A stretch of 64,000 nt of DNA from Capsicum annuum (lineage: Eukaryota > Streptophyta > Magnoliopsida > Solanales > Solanaceae): the NCBI RefSeq assembly GCF_002878395.1, contig NC_061120.1, positions 114,672,407-114,736,406 of the forward strand, written 5' to 3'. Under the pieces are notes generated by a model that was not told the origin of the DNA, ran no database searches, and saw only the letters and a list, made by a program, of their open reading frames with translations. Positions 56,029 through 64,000 of this stretch are shown here, in pieces; the stretch's first letter is position 1, and every line of letters starts with the position of its first letter. Position numbers and translations under genes: made by a program.

Positions 56029-57401
56029 ATTGGGTACTTGTGATTCATTCAAAACCCCATACACTTTAAAAAATATGCTACCATACCACATACGACATTC
56101 CAGACTTAATAGATCAATAGAAACATTCATCCATGGTCGTTTTGACTAAATGTAGGGCCCACACTTATTGTTCTATTTTTCATATAATCAACCCAATAGC
56201 CCAAAAAAAATATGTAAGCCTCAAAACTAGAACCTAGGATCCTCCTAGAGTAAAATCAATGTTCTAAATATGGTGACACTATCTGAATTATCATATGAGG
56301 CCATCTACTAGGAGTTTTTTATCTGATACCAAATCCTATACAATAAAATCTCCAAAATAGGGAAATAGTCCTAAAATCCTAATGGGTTGTTCTATAACTA
56401 AACTAGTAGTTCGACCAAGTCATAAATAAACTATAGCCACCGTGGGAATGCTCAAAATGCCAGAAATGCACTCAAATAAAGAAAATAACTTATAAGCTTA
56501 TTAAAGAGTCATTAGGTAATATAGTTATTATGTTAGCTTATGGAGAATTATTTAAGTTGTTCAGTTTGGATGGGTGGAAAGTTTGTATGGTTGATTCTAG
56601 TCAACATACATTTAAGTTGAGCTTGTATCAAAATTTTGTCATAGTCATCTTCTCAAGAGCATTATTTTTTGGTCGGTAGGATTGTTTGTTCAGGTCATGA
56701 AACAGTTAGATGGTTTTGGAAGTATTTTTATGATTTTAAGTTCAATAACTAATAGAGTTTACCAAAAACATATTATTCAAGGTTGAAAGGACTATATTAA
56801 ATTTTTTATTATTCTACTATGTTTGGATGGTGATTTTTAGAATAGTTGAAGGTTTAGTTTAACCCCCAATACTTTTGGATGAGTTTTAAAGTTGTATAAA
56901 AAATAACAAATTTTTGTCCTAAGAGTTGCATTGTCTTAATATTTGATAAAATGACCTCCTTTTGGTGCTATGATGATTCTACCAAGTCTAGAATATGTTT
57001 TGCAATCATCATAATTTTGGTTTGTATTGGGGAGGTTAAGGATGATTTTGGATACTTCAGAGTTTGGAGATTTATGTTGTTGGCTTAAATAATACACCTA
57101 AGAAAATAAGCTCTATTTTGTGTTTTCATGGAATAATTAGATTCATACTCAAATTTTGGAACTAATGAAAAGTGAATCATACATGGTTGGAGTCCATATG
57201 AGTGAGATATATCTATTTTAACATAGATAGATGGAGCAGGTGCAACCTAGCTTGCTATTGAAAAAGGTCATCACTGAGAGTCTCATTAATTTTATTTTTA
57301 ATGAAGAATTCTTGTATTTTATACTTCTGATATACTCAAAACTATAATACTTGTTTAAATAAAACATAATTATCTTGTAACTGTTATTATTCAACTGGCG
57401 G
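56029..57401. other. Right flank of Tekay-C, unassigned
   Basis: 56029-56490 probably continues the LTR-like sequence broken at 38343. From about 56490 to 57401 I recognise no protein block, LTR terminus or repeat. Confidence 0.35.
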
Positions 57402-59271
57402 TATAACAACCCTATCAGTCATTATAAGGTGGTTAGGGACCAAGTACACTGTTAGAATTCCCCTTAAAAGTTAGGTTTATAAAATATCAAGCAAGTGTAG
57501 TTTAAATATAAAACTCGAATATTTTGTGTCCAGGTTAATTGCGATTCATGGTGTTCTATTTTGTGGTGTTATATATTTTTAGGGAGTGTCCTAGTGATCT
57601 AGTCCTCTAAAGGAAATTTAGGACAAAATAGTCTCTTGTAACATATTTAATTAGTGGTTGCTACATTGGGGTATAACTCAATTATTCTCAAGTTACTGCT
57701 CATGAGATGCTGTAGAAATGGGAATTCTCACAGTACCAAGACCAATATAATGGTTAAAGCTTTGCCATTGCAAGGAAAGGAAATTTTCAATTGTCGAGGA
57801 GCACCGTAGGAAGCCCCAATTCACCAAAATGCGCTGTAGTAAGAATAGGTTCATCGCGATGAAATATGCGAAGCATAATGTCTATTTAAGTGTTACATTT
57901 TGTGGTTTATTTCAAAAACTCCCAAATATCATCCCAAAGCTCTTGAGAGGTTATTTTCCTAAAGTTAAAGTGAATTTTCTCATTGAGATATGTAAATTCA
58001 TCCATCCTTTATTGCTATAATCCATTCACATCTTATAATTGTTATAAATATTTTTAATAGATGAATTATGGGTTAGAACCTTGATTCATAAAAACTGCGG
58101 GAAAACCTATGAGTAGATGTAATATCATTTAAAGGGTGATAATTAACATATGCTTTCATGCATTGGTAGATCATAAATATGATTTCGGATAATTAGGAAC
58201 CTTAAGCTCAATAAATATGTGACATTTTGCATAAAACTACTTGAAAGGGGTTCATTAGAGTTGAAACTTCATAAATTAAGATTATACGAATATTGTAGTA
58301 CAAGTAAATAGTTTACTGACCTTTGGTTAACATTTTACATCATTAACAAAGGTAAAATTTATGGGTTTTGATTCCCAAGGATTTTTGTAAAGATTAGATG
58401 GTTAATTACTCTTGTACTTGTTTATTTTAGACCATGAATAATATGTGACATTGTGGAAGGGTGAATTTATTTTAAATAAGCTTGCGGGTTCGGTTTCTTT
58501 AGTTGTAGTAGTTTACGACTTATGTGGAGTTAGAATTGAAGTAGTCTTTCATACTTGTTATAATTGATATGATCGATAAGCATGTTTAATGGTCTTCAGA
58601 CATAATTCATGATTGGTTGTTTGTTTGGCTTGACATGTTCTTTTATGAATATGCTTGTAATTTTTTAGACCTATCTTTAAATGACTTTTGAGAATACTGT
58701 AAATTTCTTATATTTGTGTACTCATTGTATTATCCTGAGAGAGTTGATTTTGAGATTATATTGAGATATCTTAAAGATTTGGGAATATATATACACTATT
58801 TTGGATACTGAGTGGCTCGAAGATGTAAGCTTATGGAAAAATAAGTATGATATGGATTGGTTACCGTGCTGGTAGGATACATTGACCCTAGCTTGTCCTC
58901 TGTAGGTCATAACTAGTTGGGTAGAAATTTGACCTTTTAGCATATGTAAAAATTTATATTTAATTGAGTTCTAATCTAATACACAGTGCTATTTATAAGA
59001 TATAGAATCTATTCAATTATGAAATTTTTGTGGACAAGATCCATAGTTATAATGTGATTGCTTATAGTTAGAAGGTTTGAAATAATTTATATGTCTTATG
59101 TGATCCCTTACATGTATTTATTGTTAACATTTATATGTTTTTTGGTGACGATATTCCCTTTGTGTTATTGGTAATGATGACTCTAGAAATTATATGACTT
59201 GACATAGTTATGCAATTACTGATTATCTATTGATGCACCTACCTAATTTATTTCTTAGTTCATGATCTATA
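57402..59271 (+). repeat. Old sense LTR fragment of a chromovirus-type family
   Basis: Starts TATAACAACCCTATCAGTCATT, which resembles the TGTAACGACCCGACCGGTC start I recall for solanaceous LTRs. It contains a CG-rich stretch with CATCGCGATG (57852) and, near 58890, AGCTTGTCCTCTGTAGGTCATAACT, like the U5 landmarks of the Tekay LTRs. It ends where the antisense Athila LTR begins (59272). No primer site or partner LTR is in the window. Confidence 0.45.
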
Positions 59272-60402
59272 TGTTGTGCCCTAGTGCACACGCAAGTATA
59301 GGTGGTCCATAAAAGTAACATAGTTGGCAAAATAAGCCAAGTATTGGTCCCACATAGACTAGTGTTAAGGAGTAACTAATTTTAGCTCAATTATTATGAT
59401 TAAACATGTGCTAATGTAACCACAAGTGATTGAAAGTTATAACTTATCGTAAACTAAATAATGTGGTTAACTAAAGTTTTGAAGAATCAAAGGTGAGAAA
59501 CAAGGGTTAATGCACTCCAAAAAAATCATACTACATTACAAAACATCATTATTTAGGTTAATTATATTTTTTGTTGGTTCACAAGGATGATATTATGATT
59601 ACGGTCTTTCAAACCTCTAATCAACCACCTAACATAGCCCTACGACTACATCATTGAACGGAGATGCGAGAACTAAGTTAAATCATTTCCTATTTCCTCC
59701 CATAATTGAACTAAATAGGGAACTTAGGTATAATCCTATCCTAAATGCAAATTATAACGTCATTCAATTTGAAGATTACAATCCTATTCTATCGATCCCA
59801 CGTTCTATTCTCTTTTGAATCTCCTTCTGGGTTCACAATAGAACTATACATGAATCCTTAAATAGTGATAAAAAGGATAAAAACAAACAACAAAGATAAA
59901 CAACATCAACCAAATAAATTCATAACAATAATACTCATGTTCCTGGCCTTAACCCTTGAAAAAAGGTGTTTAGTCGATCATGGACATACACATAATCACC
60001 ATGAATGAATGCATGTTAAATAAATAATCTAACAAATGAAATGTAAAAAAACCCCTAATTTAAGGGTTCTCCAACCTCCCTTCAACTCCCAAGGTCGTCA
60101 AATGTGTTTAAAAGAATGTTCAAGTATCCTATTCATAGGAGAACAAAGTTGCCCGATTTGAAATTTCCTCTATGCCACAGCCTTATTGCTTTACCTAAGA
60201 AGCGCGTCATGGCCTAATATTACATGCATACTATTTTTTTATATCTTGAATTGCTACCAAGGGTGTTCCACTTCCCTAATGCAGCACCTAGGCTGCGTGG
60301 AATGCCAATTACTCCAAAATTTTATTTTTTTGAGAATGTTTGTCCTTGCTTTTATCCTTCAAATCAAGCTTTGTGGTGTTGTTTTCTCTAGATTTATAGC
60401 TT

Positions 60403-60407
60403 GTATC
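60403..60407. repeat. Left target-site duplication of the solo LTR (GTATC)
   Basis: Identical to 62851-62855. Confidence 0.9.
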
Positions 60408-60627
60408 TGTAATACTCCATATTTCCCTAGCATAATCTAAGTCCTGGTACATGAGTATTCATATATGAAATTTCTTAAAAACTCATTATTTCTCCATTTA
60501 GAGCCTTAAATTATGTAGGAAATTTAATTAGCTTTCCAATGATATAAAATTTGCCAAAATCCAAAAACCAAATACGAAGTTATAGCAATTTTAAGTTACA
60601 GTTGAAAAACACTATCATTTTACCCAT

Positions 60628-60870
60628 CAGCGCGTCGCGGAGCAGGCCAATGTCTCAATTGGCAAAATCTAGAAAGGGTCCGCGATCCTGTCGCATCGCG
60701 CCATAGGATAATTTACCATTTTTCAATTTTTAGTATGCCTCCGTGATCATGGCGCATCACGGAGATGGCCAAATTGGCACCCAAAGGCTTACCGCGATGA
60801 TGTCGCATCGTGGCATTTGTCCAGGTCCCAGTTGTCCCTTTTCCAGTGGCTTGAGATGATTGTGGTGCAT
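60628..60870. repeat. Array of CG-rich palindromes in U3 of the solo LTR
   Basis: Arms with a fixed 8-base spacer: CGCGAT/ATCGCG (60681-60700), perfect CTCCGTGAT/ATCACGGAG (60739-60764) and CCGCGAT/ATCGTGG (60792-60813). Decayed members are at 60628-60640 and about 60853-60875. The spacers all look alike (CCTGTCGC, CATGGCGC, GATGTCGC, TGTGGTGC). Period about 53-61 bases. Confidence 0.75.
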
Positions 60871-61202
60871 TTATTTAAGGCCAAAAATTTGGATTCCAGT
60901 TTCCAGCTTATATTTTTAAATTCATTTAAGGGGTATTTGGGTCTTTTTCCTAAGCCCAAAACTCATCCTAAACACGGAATTTAACCCCTAATTGACCTAA
61001 ATATTCATCATTATTCACTTTCTCTAAAATTAAAAATCCCCTCTTTCAAGAAAAAGAAACCCTAGCTCTCAAGAATCAAGGTCAAATCTCAAGAACTCTC
61101 CATCAATCCTTCTAAGTTCATCATCCTGGGTATGTTAGATGTTCATCTATGGATTCCTTTCATACATTGAGCTCAAGTAACCTTTTTAATTATAAATTTA
61201 TT

Positions 61203-61329
61203 ATCTTTTTAAAGTTATTTGATTTTAAATCATGATTTCATCCATTAATCTCCATGAACTTAAAGTTATGATCTTTTTAAAGTTATTTGACTTTAAATCA
61301 TGATTTCATCCATTAATCTCCATGAACTT
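61203..61329. repeat. 68-bp-period direct duplication in the solo LTR
   Basis: 61203-61261 and 61271-61329 are 59-base copies differing at one base (GATTTTAAAT versus GACTTTAAAT), with nine bases between. The near identity shows this is younger than most changes in the window. Confidence 0.88.
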
Positions 61330-62850
61330 TTATTTAATACCATTTTTTAATGAAGTTGTTGTTGTTATTTTATTACTCATATTTTAGTGTTATTATTAAT
61401 TGTATTATATCATGACTTAATGTTTTCCATTACAAATTCATTTCAATTATGCCGATCCTTTAGTAATTCTAAGATTACTTTAAACCATGAACTATAAGTG
61501 TTTGATAAAATGCCTACAAGAGCAATTGATCTAATAAGAGTCTTCATGCTATGTCCTTTAATGTTTTAGTGTCATTCTACTACTATTATTTTGAGTCCTG
61601 GGGGTATTGAATACCAAAAACCATAGTTGTTTACTTAATATTGTCTCAGTATCTTCTAAATAACTTCAGATAATATCATGAGAATTATCAGAACAGTCAG
61701 TTAAACTCAAAATAGTCTAGCATTTCAGAGTCATTCAGCTGGGAGTAGGATTTATCATCGAGCGAGTGTATGGATAAAGGCTTCCCCGTCAGATAGGTAG
61801 AGTCGTTAGTAGCAGTCCCTATAATCCATAACTACGTAGTCAGCGTAGGATATGAGTAGTCACCTATCAGAATAGGCTTGACTATCTCGCAGGGGTCACC
61901 CATTAATTCAGGCTTGACACCCTTAGTCCTTCGGACATGATATAAGTTTAGTAGATCCACACAGCCAGCCTTAGTACCCGTGGCACGGTATTAACACCCT
62001 TCCAACAGGGTTACAGGTTAGACCCTAATTAGCTTAAATTGGGGAAAGTTGGTTAGATGATACCTCCCATAGTCTTAGATGTAGTCTCAGTTACAGTCCC
62101 AGCTCAATTATTCAGTCTTAGTGTTGTTTGACCAAAGCGTACAAATTTTAGTGGTCTCAGTATATCAGTTTACAAATTTTACGCAGTTCATGTTATATAC
62201 TTGATCATGCATCCACAATATTTACAAATTTTGCTGTATTTTTAGTATCTGTAGATTCCTTGCACTTTATTCAGTACTCTATGCTTTACATGTATGTCCA
62301 GTTAATTATTATCAATCATATTCATGAGCCAATGCATATCAGCCTACCTCATTTAGCATACCAGTACAGTAAAAGAACTGATTTCATAAATTTTATTTTG
62401 CGTATTATATCTCATATCATAGGTACTGACGCTGAGTTCTCGGATCACACTTAGTCCCTCAGATTCTTAGCAGTATAGTAGTTGTGCTTAGTCCTCATCA
62501 CTCGAGGACAGGCTATCTTATTTTATGTCTTTATTTCAGTAATCAGTATAGTTAGTTGGGGGCTTGTCCCGTCAACTCTCAATCAGTTAGTCTTAGAGGC
62601 TTGCCAGACATTACAGTTAGTTAGTTGTTCAGTTTATCAGTACTTTATCAGATTTAGATAGTCATTTTCTTAGATTATGTTTCTTTTTGAATTTAGATAC
62701 TTAAAACCTTATGGCAACTCAGTTATTCTTTTGCAATTCATGATTATATTATCTAGTGCTCCTAGTAGGTACCAGTTTATGGGATAACTTGTGGTCCCTT
62801 AGGACTGTAAGCACTATGTAACGATTAGAGGGTAGTCTCGGGTTGTTACA

Positions 62851-62855
62851 GTATC
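62851..62855. repeat. Right target-site duplication of the solo LTR (GTATC)
   Basis: Identical to 60403-60407. Confidence 0.9.
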
Positions 62856-63183
62856 ATATCCAAACATTCTCATGAATAGACTACCAAGAATCTTAAAACA
62901 TCAAACACCATAATTTAGATCACAAAACCAAATGCAATTCAACATAACAAATTAGTAAAGGATATAGCTGAAGCTAAGAGTACTACTTTTATCCTTCCAT
63001 TCTTAACCTATTTTTTTGACTCCAACTTATTATTAAAACACCTTAAACACTACATTGACAAAACATAACACTTTGGTGCTTATCTTTAAAAGAATTAACT
63101 TATTAAGCATAAAAGAAATCCTTAAAACTAGACTAATTAAGCTCAGATAACAACACCAAGGTGCATGAATCCACCTCAGATCA

Positions 63184-64000
63184 GAACCCTAAATTTAAAG
63201 CCTTTTACATCCTCGAACGACACTTCATTATAAGAATTATGATCATGAGAAGTCTCCACACTTCTAAAATAAGAAATACATTTAAGACAGTACTCAGATG
63301 ACTATACAAATAGCAAGTTTTACACACCAACATGTCTTGTACAATTGAGAACTCAAGAGTTCTACATTAACATATCATAAACTCAAATATTGACGCACCA
63401 AGTTGGTAAATTGTGCACATTATTCAATCATAAAGATCATAAAATTCACCTAACTATTATCAACATGTGACCTAACCACAAGAGAGTTACCCATATTCAC
63501 TTACAAGAATAAAATTACGCTCACTCTCACCAAGAATTCATAGGTTAAACATGATGAACCATAGGCTTTACCTTAGTGTATTAATCTACTAGTATCATAA
63601 TGATGAGGCTTAGGATCAAATCGGTCTTAAGGGTTGTAATGTAGGCTAAGGGATGGGTTGGAAATATTTTGGCCAAGAATAGTGACTATTTTCCCTAAGT
63701 GCATCAATACATCACATAAACATAAGCTCTCTCTATTTAAAACCATTTTCCATCACTTCTATCTTAAACACATCTTCTGTTATGCCCCCTCTCATTAATC
63801 TCATTCACAAATACATAGTAGGGAGTATGCTCTATCACACATGCTTGGATTTTCACACACTTTTCTTTATTTTATTACACAACTCCCAGTCACAACTTAT
63901 CACTATTTCAACACCAAAAGCTAATATCTTTGGGCTTCAGTTTCGCCTTTTTCCTTCTTATTTTTCTTAATCCTTAACCCCATTAATTTTTAACTAAATG
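63184..64000 (-). mobile_element. Athila-3 3' region, running out of the window
   Basis: On the minus strand, the polypurine region is TTCGAGGATGTAAAAGGC (63200-63218, compare TTTTCGAGGACAAACAAGGC at 16728). Upstream it aligns with the Athila-2 3' region: CACTTAGGGAAAATAGTCACTATT (63699 down, compare 16219), TACAACCCTTAAGACC and GGTTCATCAT. An open frame on the plus strand (63782-63970), antisense to the element, corresponds in place to one antisense in Athila-2. Confidence 0.75.

Larger units (their letters stand above)
60408..62850 (+). mobile_element. Solo LTR of a Tekay-type family
   Basis: 2443 bp from TGTAATACTCC to GGGTTGTTACA with a perfect GTATC duplication and no internal region. 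It is a product of LTR-LTR recombination. It is related to, but different from, the Tekay-C LTR: same closing block (CTTGTGGTCCCTTAGGACTGTAAG versus CTTGTGGTCTCTTGGGATTACAA), and the same GTGGCACGGTAYT landmark (61980, 39989). Confidence 0.93.
59272..63183 (-). repeat. Antisense 3' LTR of Athila-3, split by a solo LTR
   Basis: The reverse complement of 59272-60407 plus 62856-63183 (about 1464 bp) aligns with the Athila-1 and Athila-2 LTRs. Start: TGATCTGAGGTGGATTCATGCACCTTGGTGTTGTTATC (63183 down; key word GTGTTGTTATC also at 10722). Middle: GAACCCAGAAGGAGATTC and AAAGACCGTAATCATAATATC. End: GTGTGCACTAGGGCACAACA. A polypurine-type run lies to the right, so this is a 3' LTR whose element extends out of the window. 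Confidence 0.82.

Noticed and set aside
56490..57401. A possible host coding exon
   Set aside because: I tried all frames by eye and found no frame longer than about 60 codons with a recognisable motif, and no splice-bounded pattern.

Overview
This window is plant nuclear DNA made almost wholly of nested, decayed Ty3/gypsy LTR retrotransposons. I see no host gene, tRNA, rRNA or CRISPR array. The retrotransposon proteins look most like those I recall from Solanaceae, so a large solanaceous genome (pericentromeric or other heterochromatin) is the best guess. That assignment is inference, not something the sequence proves.

Layout. (1) 1-7853: 3' part of a sense Athila-lineage element: RNase H, integrase, a relic in the env-like position, a long 3' region and the 3' LTR. 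(2) 7854-10695: an old antisense Ty3/gypsy relic (gag and 5' LTR). (3) 10696-27688: a second Athila element with 5' LTR, tRNA-Asp primer site, gag and protease, but no reverse transcriptase, RNase H or integrase. Its 3' LTR is split by a complete sense Del/Tekay-type chromovirus (Tekay-A, 17411-27281, target duplication GAAAC). The same LTR is cut again at 27688 by an antisense chromovirus (Tekay-B, 27689-about 36650). (4) 36650-38343: a 49-bp tandem repeat and LTR-like sequence that does not match Tekay-B's other LTR. (5) 38344-56023: a third chromovirus (Tekay-C, duplication CTTTG/CTTTT). Its RNase H is interrupted by a complete antisense CRM-like element (44020-51459, duplication ATCTC). 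(6) 56029-59271: unassigned sequence and an old LTR. (7) 59272-64000: an antisense Athila 3' LTR and 3' region running out of the window. A 2.4-kb solo LTR (60408-62850, duplication GTATC) sits inside that LTR.

Order of events by nesting: Athila-2 is older than Tekay-A and Tekay-B; Tekay-C is older than the CRM-like element; the Athila-3 LTR is older than the solo LTR. All elements carry many stops and frameshifts. Several catalytic residues are lost, so none looks able to move on its own.

Main observations for follow-up: regular arrays of CG-rich imperfect palindromes in the U3 of the Tekay-type LTRs; loss of the same integrase catalytic Glu codon in all three Tekay copies; the RT/IN-less Athila-2; the CRM-like reading frame that runs through the polypurine tract into the LTR; a duplicated hairpin-capable motif at the end of Athila pol; and the unmatched LTR pair of Tekay-B. 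I found no non-transposon biological system.
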